From: an uncultured Eubacteriales bacterium
GTDB taxonomy: Bacteria > Bacillota > Clostridia > Oscillospirales > Acutalibacteraceae
DNA: 48,700 bases
Direction: 5' to 3'
NCBI GenBank assembly: GCA_934643185.1
Contig: CAKUBN010000012.1
Coordinates: forward strand, 1-48,700
The position numbers and the translations under genes were made by a program. Positions 16,537 to 24,597 of this stretch are shown piece after piece. The number at the start of each line of letters is the position of its first letter. Position 1 is the stretch's first letter. The notes under the pieces were generated by a model. The model saw only the letters and a list, made by a program, of their open reading frames with translations. It was not told where the DNA came from and did not search any database.

Positions 16537-19500
16537 TTAACGGATGCGGAATGTTTTGATCTCATATGGCTTGATGGTGAACTTAAACGCACCGTCTTCA
16601 GCCGGAACGTCGCACAAAACGTTTTCCTGCAGGTCGCACTCCGTAACGGAAGCGATGGGGCGATTCCAATGCAGCTTCGTCACCGTGCGGGCGTTTTCAC
16701 ACTCGTACAGACGCACGATCACGCCGTCGCCGTCTTCCGCCTGCTTTACGGTCTCCAAAATGACGTTTTTGGCGTCTACGCTCGCAAGAGAATACGTTTC
16801 GCCTGCCGTGCCGCCGCTTGTGACGCGTGCGGGCTGGTTCAGGAAGTACGCCTGTTCAACGGTTTTAGCGCCGCGCCACGTTTCGGCGTGCGGGTAGAGC
16901 GCGTAGGTGAACACATGCATCTCCTGGTCGGCGGTGGGGTTCGGCTCTGTGCCGGATTTGATGAGCGTCAGCGCCATTTCACCGTTGTGCACGGAGTGGC
17001 CGTACTTGCAGTCGTTCAACAGGCTGATGCCGTAATGGCCCTCGGAAACGTCGATCCACTTTTGGCCGCAGCTTTCAAAGCGCGCCTGATCCCAGCTCGT
17101 GTTCTGGTGCGTCTTGCGCGTCACATTGCCGAACTGGATCTCAAACGTCGCCTCGTCCGTATGCACATCCATCGGGAAGTGGGCCTTGAGGAGATGCTGA
17201 TGCTCTTTCCAATCGACCGTCGTCTCAAAGTCAATGCGCGGGCATTCGGCATAGAAGTGGATCTTCTGGCAGATGACCGAGCGGCTGACTTTACGCTCGA
17301 TCTCGAGGGTCGCGCGCACGGGGCCGCGTTCCGTCCATTCCATACGCTGCACGTCGGTGACGTCCCAGAACTTCTCCGAATAGTAGCAGTCGATATCCCA
17401 GTTGTCGTAGTGCATCGGCTTGTCCTCGTACATGCGCATCAGGTTCGCAAATTTGCCGGGCTGCACGGTCTCGCGGTCGTTTTTGCGGTCGTAAAGGCGC
17501 GTGATGAGCCCGTTTTCATTGAATTCCACCACATAGAACGGCGTCGTGATCGTATTGCCATCGATGTGCAGCGGGTTTTCGAAGTTATTTGTATCAGCAG
17601 GCGCAAAGCATTTGTAGCCCTTCGAGGGGAGGCCGGGCAAAAACGCCACCGCGCCGTTTTCGGTCTGCTGCACGGGATAAGTATTTTTGCCGTCGGAAAG
17701 TGCATTTGCGGTGCAATTTTCAAGTACAGCGATATCATTGCGCGTTTTACCCGTCGTGTTGAACACTGTGATGCCTTCTCCCTGCGGCGCAAGCACTTGC
17801 ATGCGGTCGGCAGAAAGCGCAGAGATCGTCTCCGCCATCGCGTCGTATTCTTTTTTCGTCTGCTCGTAGACCTCGTGAATGGCGGTGCCGGGCAGAATAT
17901 CGTGGAACTGATTTAAAAGCGTGTTTTTCCACAGGCTGTCGAGCGTTTCTGCGGGGTAGGGGAGCTTTGGCGCTGCCAAAACGCTTAAAAGTTCCAAGTC
18001 CATAAGCCCGAGCTCCGTTTTGCGGTTGCCGCGCTTGTTGCGTGCCATGGAGGTGTACGTGCCGCGGTGATACTCAAAGTAGAGCTCGCCCTCCCACGTG
18101 GGCAGACGCTTGCTGTCCCTGACGCGCTCATTCAGCTCGTCAAAATACTGCCGCGCAAAGACCTGCCGCACCTTCGGGATGCCCAAAATTCCTTTTTCCA
18201 TGCGCTTGCTCGTCTCCAGCATGTCGCGCGTCGGGCCGCCGCCTCCGTCACCGTAGCCGTAAGCGATGAGAATATCGTTGTTGATGTCTTTGTTTTGGTA
18301 GCGTTCCCAACCGCCCATAATGGCATCCGGGTGCAGCATGCCGTTGTAGGTGGTGAAGAAATTCTGCACGTTCTGGCCGATGCTGAGCGTGGTGATAAAA
18401 TGCGTCAGCACTTCGCTGCCGTCAATGCCGCGCCACTCAAAGGTATCGAACGGCACCTCGTTGAACTGGTTCCACGAGAGCTTCGTCGTCATGAAGTAAT
18501 CGATGCCGCTCTTTTTCATGATCTGCGGCAGTGCGCCGGAGTAGCCGAACACGTCCGGCAGCCACAAAATGCGGTTATCCACGCCGAATTCCTCGCGGAA
18601 GAAGCGTTTGCCGTGGATGAACTGGCGCACAAGGCTTTCGCCGCTCGTCAGGTTACAGTCGGCTTCCAGCCACATGCCGCCCTCCGGCTCCCAACGTTTC
18701 TCTTTTACGCGTTCTTTCAGGCGTGCATAAAGCTCCGGGTAACGCTCTTTCAAGAAATAGTAAAGCTGCGGCTGGCTGGACATAAAGTGGTAGTTCGGGT
18801 ATTCATCCATCAGCTTCAAAACCGTCGCGAAGCTGCGTGCGGTCTTTTCACGCGTCTGGGCGACTGTCCACAGCCACGCCACGTCAATGTGCGTGTGGCC
18901 GATGCAGCTTGCGATCACATCGTCATGCCCTGCAAGGTCGGTGTAGACCGCTTTTTGGAGATATGCGGAAGCTTCACGCACGGAAGCGTAAAATTCCTCG
19001 CTGTACGGCGTGCGCAGGTCAAGCCGGTTCACGCCCTCGTTCAGTGCGTTTTCCAGCAGCATACGATTGCGGTCTTCCTTTTCCATGCGCGAAAACGCTT
19101 CAATCGGCACTTTCAGGTCATAGTACAGCGCTTCAATCTCCGGGTCAATCTCCTGAATTTCCATAAAGAGATTGAATTCGTTGTGGATGGTGCCGGTGTA
19201 CGCTTGCAAGTCGAACACAAGCTTTTCGCCGGAAATCGCTTTCGGGGAAAGCAGCACGTCACGGTGATTCATGTCCATGCCCTGCACGGGCACGTTGTTC
19301 ACAAACAGCAAAAACTGCGGGTTTTTGCCGTCGTCCCCTTCGATCTGCGTGCGCACATTCAGCCACATTGCCTTGCCGTTAAGCGCTTTCGGCACGGTGA
19401 ATTCCGTGCGGAACCAATAGTGCTCGTCCGGGCCGTACCAGTGCATGGTGCGGCTGTCAAACGACGTCCACGGCGGCGTAGCGGCATCTGCTGCTTCGGG

Positions 19501-19614
19501 GCGGATATACGTGCCCTTTTTGCAGATAAGGTCGGTCAGCGGAATGCGCTGCACGATGCGCAGACGGTAAAGCTCATCACAAATGCGCTCCACACGTTTA
19601 GCGAGATACCTCAT
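16537..19614 (-). CDS. Alpha-mannosidase, glycoside hydrolase family 38
   Basis: This 1025-residue cytosolic enzyme (no signal peptide) hydrolyses alpha-linked mannose from oligosaccharides such as trimmed N-glycans or mannan fragments. Order: an N-terminal beta-sandwich (about 1-230), then the GH38 catalytic core with zinc-binding HTHID (His242, Asp244) and the nucleophile Asp354 in LPDVFGYSG. NQFHDILPGTAI supplies the further zinc ligand His. A middle helical domain and the C-terminal beta-sandwich domains follow (ETTVDWKEHQHLLK). The length is typical of the bacterial/class II type. ATG 19614 is preceded by AAAGGAG. It has its own promoter (19675-19703) and is monocistronic. The transporter and regulator for its substrate are not adjacent. 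Confidence 0.95.
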   Translation of the reverse strand: MRYLAKRVERICDELYRLRIVQRIPLTDLICKKGTYIRPEAADAATPPWTSFDSRTMHWYGPDEHYWFRTEFTVPKALNGKAMWLNVRTQIEGDDGKNPQFLLFVNNVPVQGMDMNHRDVLLSPKAISGEKLVFDLQAYTGTIHNEFNLFMEIQEIDPEIEALYYDLKVPIEAFSRMEKEDRNRMLLENALNEGVNRLDLRTPYSEEFYASVREASAYLQKAVYTDLAGHDDVIASCIGHTHIDVAWLWTVAQTREKTARSFATVLKLMDEYPNYHFMSSQPQLYYFLKERYPELYARLKERVKEKRWEPEGGMWLEADCNLTSGESLVRQFIHGKRFFREEFGVDNRILWLPDVFGYSGALPQIMKKSGIDYFMTTKLSWNQFNEVPFDTFEWRGIDGSEVLTHFITTLSIGQNVQNFFTTYNGMLHPDAIMGGWERYQNKDINNDILIAYGYGDGGGGPTRDMLETSKRMEKGILGIPKVRQVFARQYFDELNERVRDSKRLPTWEGELYFEYHRGTYTSMARNKRGNRKTELGLMDLELLSVLAAPKLPYPAETLDSLWKNTLLNQFHDILPGTAIHEVYEQTKKEYDAMAETISALSADRMQVLAPQGEGITVFNTTGKTRNDIAVLENCTANALSDGKNTYPVQQTENGAVAFLPGLPSKGYKCFAPADTNNFENPLHIDGNTITTPFYVVEFNENGLITRLYDRKNDRETVQPGKFANLMRMYEDKPMHYDNWDIDCYYSEKFWDVTDVQRMEWTERGPVRATLEIERKVSRSVICQKIHFYAECPRIDFETTVDWKEHQHLLKAHFPMDVHTDEATFEIQFGNVTRKTHQNTSWDQARFESCGQKWIDVSEGHYGISLLNDCKYGHSVHNGEMALTLIKSGTEPNPTADQEMHVFTYALYPHAETWRGAKTVEQAYFLNQPARVTSGGTAGETYSLASVDAKNVILETVKQAEDGDGVIVRLYECENARTVTKLHWNRPIASVTECDLQENVLCDVPAEDGAFKFTIKPYEIKTFRIR

Positions 19615-19674
19615 AGTTGCAACTCCTTTTCTATAGCGGTTTAGGGTTTCGTAAAGACTGGTGCTTTTGACTTG

Positions 19675-19703
19675 ATTTTAGCATAATAAGGCACAGAAAA
19701 CAA
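19675..19703 (-). promoter_or_regulatory. Promoter of the alpha-mannosidase gene
   Basis: On the minus strand TTGTTT (19703-19698), a 17-bp spacer ending TATGC, then TAAAAT (19680-19675) form an extended -10 promoter about 60 bp before the start codon. Confidence 0.65.
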
Positions 19704-19970
19704 GATGAAATGCACAGATTTTTCCGGCTTTTCACACATTAGAATTGTCTTTACGCACACGTCGCGTCGAAAATGCAGAAAAACAGGTTATTTATGCACA
19801 GAACACAAAAAATAATTGAAAATCAGCGGAAAGTACGCAATACTAAATCTATAAATCAGAGCGTATTTTGAGAAAAGCAACGGTGGCTCAGCCCCGAAAA
19901 ACACCCGGAAAAGCAGCGGTTTTGGAGTGCCGTATTCAAATCACATCACATAGAAAACAGAGGAAAAAAT

Positions 19971-20751
19971 ATGCGAAAAAAGGCTTGGATCCTTTTGCTT
20001 TTGCCACGCTTATAGCGCTGCTTTGCGCATGCAGCGATACGGCACAGCAACCGGAGACGGAAAAACCGAAAATACGTATCGGCGGCACAACGTATGCGCC
20101 GTATTTTTATCGCAATATCGGCGGCCACTATACCGGCATCGACGTGGAGATTGCCGAGGAAGCCTGTGTGCGTATCGGGTATGAGCCGATCTTCGAGGAG
20201 CTCGATATCGACAAGGGCTTTGAGCTTTTGAATGAAGACTATGTGGATTGCCTTTGATGCTGCCTGACGATGGAAGGCAACGAAGATAAGTTTATTTGGG
20301 CAGGGCCGTATATGTACACGCAGCGCGTGGCCGTGGTGCCGGCGGACAGCGAGATTGAAACACTGGAAGACCTTGCCGAAAAGTGCGTGGGGTGCAGGCC
20401 GGCTCTATAAGCGAGGAGATCATTTTAAAAGGGCTGAATCCGAATTTGCCGGAGATTACGGACCTTTCCACATTCAGCACGATGGGCGAGGTGTTTACTT
20501 CGCTGCGCAAGGGCTATGCGGATGCGGTCATCGGGCATGAAAGCTCGCTGAAGTTATATACCGACGAATATCCGGACGGCTACCGCTACCTCAACATGAA
20601 CATGTGCAGCGACGCCGTGGGCGTGGCATTTAAACCGGACGGCGATGCAGCACTGGCGGAAAAGCTGACGCAGGCGCTGCTTGAAATGCGCGAAGACGGA
20701 ACAACGGCCGCCATTGTGAAAAAATATGGGTTAGACGCTGAAAAAACGTGA
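19971..20751 (+). pseudogene. Broken solute-binding lipoprotein (amino-acid ABC type)
   Basis: The remnant encodes a family 3 extracellular solute-binding protein. ATG 19971 follows AGAGGA and begins a lipoprotein signal (MRKKAWILLLL) that continues, after a frame change near 20000, as TLIALLCACSD. The binding domain follows: IRIGGTTYAPYFYRN, then GIDVEIAEEA. In-frame TGA at 20255-20257 stands where relatives usually have Trp (VDCL-stop-CCLTMEG). A one-base loss near 20388-20393 then shifts EKCVG to VQAGSISEE. The rest is intact to LDAEKT and TGA at 20751. Three separate lesions indicate a pseudogene, not programmed recoding. It directly precedes a membrane sensor gene that also lacks its expected output part, so the two probably formed one sensory unit. 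Confidence 0.8.
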
Positions 20752-20764
20752 ACGGAGGTACCGA

Positions 20765-22012
20765 ATGATGCCGAAGTTCAAGGGAAAAACAAAACCGAAG
20801 CTCCATAAGCCGAGCATGGAAACGGTCATACAGTGGATTGTCACGCTTCTTCTCGGCTTTGTTGTGCTGCTGCCGGTATTTGCAGGCGTAACACAGTATG
20901 AACAGAACAGGGCGAAAGCGGATGTTGAGGACGTACTCGCTTTTATGCAGACGAGCTGCCGCAAGTACGACAACTACCGCTTGGCCAATACCACCGAAGC
21001 GCTGCAAGAGGTTTTGACCAAAGTCAAAACACTGACGGCGTACCGTTACGAAGAGGAAGATGCGCTTTTAAACGAAAACCGCTTACAGCGCTATGCGAAA
21101 TTTCAGTATTTGACCGGCATTTTTGTTTTGGATGAAAATTTCTCCGTGCTGGCTCATTACGACAAAGCGGGCAAGGATGAAAGTCTGCTGCTCAGCCAGA
21201 TAATAGGGGACAAAAATACGGCGGATATTTTGAACTATCCGCAGAAAACCTATGCCGACCAGATCTGTATAAACGACAATACGTATAACTACGCCATTTC
21301 CGCACGGCAGGATAAACCGGGCCTCGTTATTTGCTATACGGATATCACGCGCTTTCAAAACGATAAAAATGAGCTTTCTCTCTCCACTATGCTGGATGCT
21401 GAAATATTCCGGCAGGATGTGACCGTCGTCATCACGGACGGCATGCGCGTTGTCAGCACGAATTGCGAGCAGCTGGAGAACATGCTTGTGCGGCATTATC
21501 CTATTGCTGACGTGCTCGTTGGAGGGGAGCAACTTACACCGGACACATTGCTGCAATTAAAAAACGACAGCAACACATGGTACGGTATGTTCACCCAGTA
21601 CAGAGATTATTATTTGTATGCCTTTTTCCCGAGTCGCGTAGTCTACGCAATTCGCCGCGGTTGGATGCTGCTGTTTACGGCAATCTATCTGTTTTGCGGC
21701 ATGGGGTACCTTATTTGGAGGCAGTACAGCAAAAAGCGCCGTCTGCTGCGTATGGAAAAAGAATACCACCTTGTCAGCGCCATTTCGAGCATCTACCTGT
21801 CAAACCTGCTCATTCACCCGCAGGACGATACATGGGAGCCCGTTGTGCAGAGTGAGCGCATGAAAGCAATCACAAACGGTGCTTTAAGCGCAAAAGCCAT
21901 GCTGGAAAAGTTTAACACCGAGTGCGTAGCCGAGGCGTACCGGGAGGAATTCTGTGCGTTTACGGACCTCGATACCGCTCAGCAGCGCTTAGAGGGCAAG
22001 GCTTATGTATAA
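20765..22012 (+). CDS. Membrane sensor protein lacking an output domain (probably truncated)
   Basis: This 415-residue protein has a transmembrane helix at about 20-42 (IQWIVTLLLGFVVLLPVFAG), an extracytoplasmic region of about 250 residues with Cache/PAS-like composition, and a second helix at about 300-320 (WMLLFTAIYLFCGMGYL). A cytoplasmic part of about 90 residues ends EGKAYV. That last part resembles the PAS-like linker that precedes histidine-kinase or GGDEF domains in clostridial hybrid sensors, but no H-box, ATPase or GGDEF motif follows. A strong GGAGG precedes ATG 20765. The upstream gene is a broken binding lipoprotein. I infer the remains of a signalling gene cut short; a short stand-alone receptor is the alternative. 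Confidence 0.6.
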   Translation: MMPKFKGKTKPKLHKPSMETVIQWIVTLLLGFVVLLPVFAGVTQYEQNRAKADVEDVLAFMQTSCRKYDNYRLANTTEALQEVLTKVKTLTAYRYEEEDALLNENRLQRYAKFQYLTGIFVLDENFSVLAHYDKAGKDESLLLSQIIGDKNTADILNYPQKTYADQICINDNTYNYAISARQDKPGLVICYTDITRFQNDKNELSLSTMLDAEIFRQDVTVVITDGMRVVSTNCEQLENMLVRHYPIADVLVGGEQLTPDTLLQLKNDSNTWYGMFTQYRDYYLYAFFPSRVVYAIRRGWMLLFTAIYLFCGMGYLIWRQYSKKRRLLRMEKEYHLVSAISSIYLSNLLIHPQDDTWEPVVQSERMKAITNGALSAKAMLEKFNTECVAEAYREEFCAFTDLDTAQQRLEGKAYV

Positions 22013-22263
22013 CACACTCGTCTACCTTCAAACCATGAAATCCTACACGCCGCAGTATACGCGTATGGTCGATTGGTGGAAGAACGAAACAAGCGAGAAC
22101 ATGGCGGTGCATCGCCTCTCTGTACCGCAGTATGTGCAGGCCATTGATCTCGATTGGAGCGAGAAGCTTGAGGTAGATTACCTCGAAGTGCCGGATACCG
22201 TCTTTGCCGGAATCGCAGCTCGACCGTTTCATGATCTGCCTTTCCATCGGCTACCCGAGCCTT
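22005..22263 (+). other. Unrecognised open frame at the damaged junction
   Basis: An ATG at 22005 overlaps the preceding stop as ATGTATAA. It opens a frame of about 86 codons containing SYTPQYTRMVDWWKNE and HRLSVPQYVQAIDLDW. Composition is protein-like up to about 22200 but I do not recognise it. From about 22204 the MoxR-like fragment is read in a different frame. It is probably a piece of a gene fused by deletion rather than a real small gene. Confidence 0.3.
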
Positions 22264-22335
22264 GAAAACCAGATGCGCATCATTAACGCACAGCGTTATT
22301 CCAACCCGCTTTCCGATGTGCGCCCCGTCACGAAC
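22204..22335 (+). pseudogene. Fragment of a MoxR-type AAA+ ATPase
   Basis: In the frame starting TTG 22204 the sequence LPESQLDRFM, then GYPS, NAQRYSNPLSDVRPV, matches the stretch of MoxR ATPases around the conserved EAQLDRF and GYP motifs. Walker A and B are absent upstream and the frame loses sense after about 22335. Only some 45 residues of the ATPase remain. MoxR genes usually precede DUF58 and transglutaminase genes. Confidence 0.6.
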
Positions 22336-22339
22336 GCGC

Positions 22340-22663
22340 ATGAAACATCCGCAGACCGTTACGGTCTACCCGGAAAAAAACGAAAACAAAGCAGCGTATC
22401 TGCTGTGGCGCTCCCTGCGCGCGGCCCTGCTTACGGCGGGCGCGCTCATAGCGCTCATGGTCATCTGGAATGTTGATTTAAAGGGTCTTTTCGTCTTGCC
22501 GATCGGCGGTGCCGTCACGGTGCTTCTGGGCTGCATCGCAGGGGATTATCTCGGTGCGAAAAATCCCCTGCCGTCGGCTTTCGTCATTTTGCGGAAATTT
22601 CGACGAATTGATTGTGAAAATAGATGGTTTTACAAAAAAAGTAGACAAATTTTGATGATGTAG
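22340..22663 (+). pseudogene. Fragment of a membrane protein after the MoxR remnant
   Basis: The frame from ATG 22340 begins MKHPQTVTVYPEKNENKAAY and has two hydrophobic segments (about LLTAGALIALMVIW and LFVLPIGGAVTVLLGCIAG). It then runs into low-complexity sequence and stops at 22663. There is no ribosome site. It could be the start of the transglutaminase-like membrane protein that normally belongs to a MoxR cluster, with the intervening gene deleted. That is inference from position only. Confidence 0.4.
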
Positions 22664-22669
22664 TATACT
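22642..22669 (+). promoter_or_regulatory. Promoter of the ABC exporter gene
   Basis: TAGACA (22642-22647) and TATACT (22664-22669) are 16 bp apart. It overlaps the end of the degenerate region and lies about 105 bp before the ABC gene start. Confidence 0.55.
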
Positions 22670-22774
22670 GGCGTTAAACGGGAGAGCAAGTCGATCTTTT
22701 GCACAAAACAAATAAACGGCTGAATTTTCATGTTGTCACATGATGAGTTCAGACAACAAAAAGGAGATTTTGAA

Positions 22775-24433
22775 ATGAAGAAAGAGCAAAACCGGCATTC
22801 CCTTCACCTCATCCGTCAAAACGTTCCGCAGTTTATTTTGCTCGTTATTTTTTCCGTGCTGCTGGGCGTTTCCGTCATCGCGGTGTCTGTTTTGATGAAA
22901 ATGTTCCTCGACATCGCCACAAATGCAAGCACTATGCCGCTCACCACATGTCTCATCATCGCGGTCGGCGTTTTGCTCGTGCTCGGCATCTCACAGGTCG
23001 TCACGTCCGTTTTGCAGGGCAAGCTTTCCTGCCGCATGGAGCTTTCTCTGCGCAGCGCCATGGTGGAGCACCTCTACCGCACAGACCTTAGGACGTTCGA
23101 CAGCGGCGCGGCGGATAACTACTTCACGCGCATGACAAAAGACGCGGAGACCCTCTCGAATTTCTATTCCAAAACGCTCATCCCGAGCATCTTTTTCGAG
23201 AGCTTCACGTTCGTCGTCAGCTTTATTTTGATGTTCCTTCTCGAGTGGAAACTCGCGGTCGTCATGATCGTCGTCGTGCCGATTTTGATTTTCACCATGA
23301 TCCGCATCTCCCCGAAGCTTGAGATGAACAGCATTCAGATCATGCAGAACGAAGACAAAAACCGCAATATCTTACAGGAGTTTTTGAGCCAGTACATGCT
23401 GTTTAAGTCCTACGGCGTGCTCGGCTGGGTGCAGAAGCGCGTGGGGAATACATACGCGCAAAAGCAGAAGTACGTCGGCAAACTCAGCGTTTTGCAGGGC
23501 GCCATCGGTTTCCTCAATAACTTCCTCGGCGTCGGCATGTTCATCATCGCGCTCGGCATGGGCTCGTTCCTCGTCGTACGCGGCGAAACGACCGTCGGCA
23601 CGCTCATCGCCGTCGTGAACCTCGTCAGCTTCTTCTACGGCCCGTTCCTGCACATCTCGGGCTGGATGGCCGAGGTCAACGAAGTAAAGGTCTCCACAAA
23701 CCGCATCGGGGAAATTCTCTCCATGCCGACCGAAAACACCACGCAAACGGCAAAGCCCTCTGTTCAGAATGCAGGTGATGCAGCGCTCACTGCAAAGGAC
23801 CTTTCTTTTGCGTATGACGAGGAAAAAGTCATTCTGTCCCACGCCGAAACGCAGGTGCACACGGGAGAGATCGTCGCGCTCACCGGCGAAAACGGCAGCG
23901 GCAAAAGCACGCTCACAAAGCTGCTCATCGGCTTTTATACGCCCACAGGCGGCGAGGTCGAGCTTAAAATCGGCAATAAAACCGGCAATAAAACCGTGCG
24001 CGGCGCGGAGATTCGGAATTATTTAAGCTACGATTCCGGCTTTGTCTCCGTTTTTGCAGGCACGCTCAAAGAAAATATCTGCATGGAAAAGCCGTTTGAC
24101 GAGAAGAAGTTCCGCAAAGCCGTGGAGCTCGCAAACCTCACGGAGTTTGTAAACGAAAAAACGGCGGACTACGAGATCGAGCCGGAGGGCAAAAATCTTT
24201 CCAGCGGCCAGCGCCGCAAGGTCGCCTTGGCACGCACGTTCTACGATGACCGCCCGGTTTTCGTGCTCGATGAGCCCACCGCAAACCTCGATAAAGCCTC
24301 CGCAGAGGGCATGTTTGAGGCCCTAAAGCAGGTCTGCAAGGACAAGATCTGCATCATCGTCACGCACGATGCGTTTATCTCCGAAAAGTGCGACCGCGTG
24401 CTGCATTTAAGCGGCAAAAAGGTCACGGGATGA
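22775..24433 (+). CDS. ABC exporter half-transporter (permease-ATPase fusion)
   Basis: This 552-residue protein is a type IV/B-family exporter half. About 320 residues carry six membrane helices (the first is FILLVIFSVLLGVSVIAVSV), followed by an ATPase domain. That domain has GENGSGKST at 371-379, the signature LSSGQRRKVALARTF, Walker B VFVLDEPTANLD and a switch histidine in IIVTHD. No C39 peptidase domain is present. It would act as a homodimer, or with a partner not found here. Substrates of this class include lipids, peptides and drugs; nothing here decides. ATG 22775 follows AAAAAGGAG; in-frame ATG 22730 is earlier but lacks such a site. A terminator follows at 24457-24502. Confidence 0.9.
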   Translation: MKKEQNRHSLHLIRQNVPQFILLVIFSVLLGVSVIAVSVLMKMFLDIATNASTMPLTTCLIIAVGVLLVLGISQVVTSVLQGKLSCRMELSLRSAMVEHLYRTDLRTFDSGAADNYFTRMTKDAETLSNFYSKTLIPSIFFESFTFVVSFILMFLLEWKLAVVMIVVVPILIFTMIRISPKLEMNSIQIMQNEDKNRNILQEFLSQYMLFKSYGVLGWVQKRVGNTYAQKQKYVGKLSVLQGAIGFLNNFLGVGMFIIALGMGSFLVVRGETTVGTLIAVVNLVSFFYGPFLHISGWMAEVNEVKVSTNRIGEILSMPTENTTQTAKPSVQNAGDAALTAKDLSFAYDEEKVILSHAETQVHTGEIVALTGENGSGKSTLTKLLIGFYTPTGGEVELKIGNKTGNKTVRGAEIRNYLSYDSGFVSVFAGTLKENICMEKPFDEKKFRKAVELANLTEFVNEKTADYEIEPEGKNLSSGQRRKVALARTFYDDRPVFVLDEPTANLDKASAEGMFEALKQVCKDKICIIVTHDAFISEKCDRVLHLSGKKVTG

Positions 24434-24456
24434 CTGTAACACAAGTTGCATAATAA

Positions 24457-24502
24457 GGCGGCATGCGCTTTGGCGATTTCACCGGGCACGTGCCGCTTTT
24501 TC
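24457..24502 (+). terminator. Terminator after the ABC exporter gene
   Basis: GCGGCA (24458-24463) pairs with TGCCGC (24491-24496) over a long loop with weaker inner pairing, followed by TTTTTC. Confidence 0.65.
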
Positions 24503-24538
24503 GCCATTTTGGCTAAGAAAACCACCATTTTCTTGGCG

Positions 24539-24567
24539 TTTACTTTGGCCTGCACGCGTGTTACAAT
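24539..24567 (+). promoter_or_regulatory. Promoter of the ADP-ribosylglycohydrolase-family gene
   Basis: TTTACT (24539-24544) and TACAAT (24562-24567) are 17 bp apart. The leader is short, about 25 nt. Confidence 0.5.
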
Positions 24568-24597
24568 GAGGACAAGATCTTTTGGGAGGTGCGGCAA

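Noticed and set aside
18067..19644. A 525-codon plus-strand frame
   Set aside because: It is antisense to the GH38 catalytic region, which carries the zinc and nucleophile motifs.
20255..20257. In-frame TGA read as selenocysteine or programmed read-through
   Set aside because: Relatives usually have Trp here, no SECIS-like hairpin follows directly, and two further frame lesions in the same gene point to simple decay.
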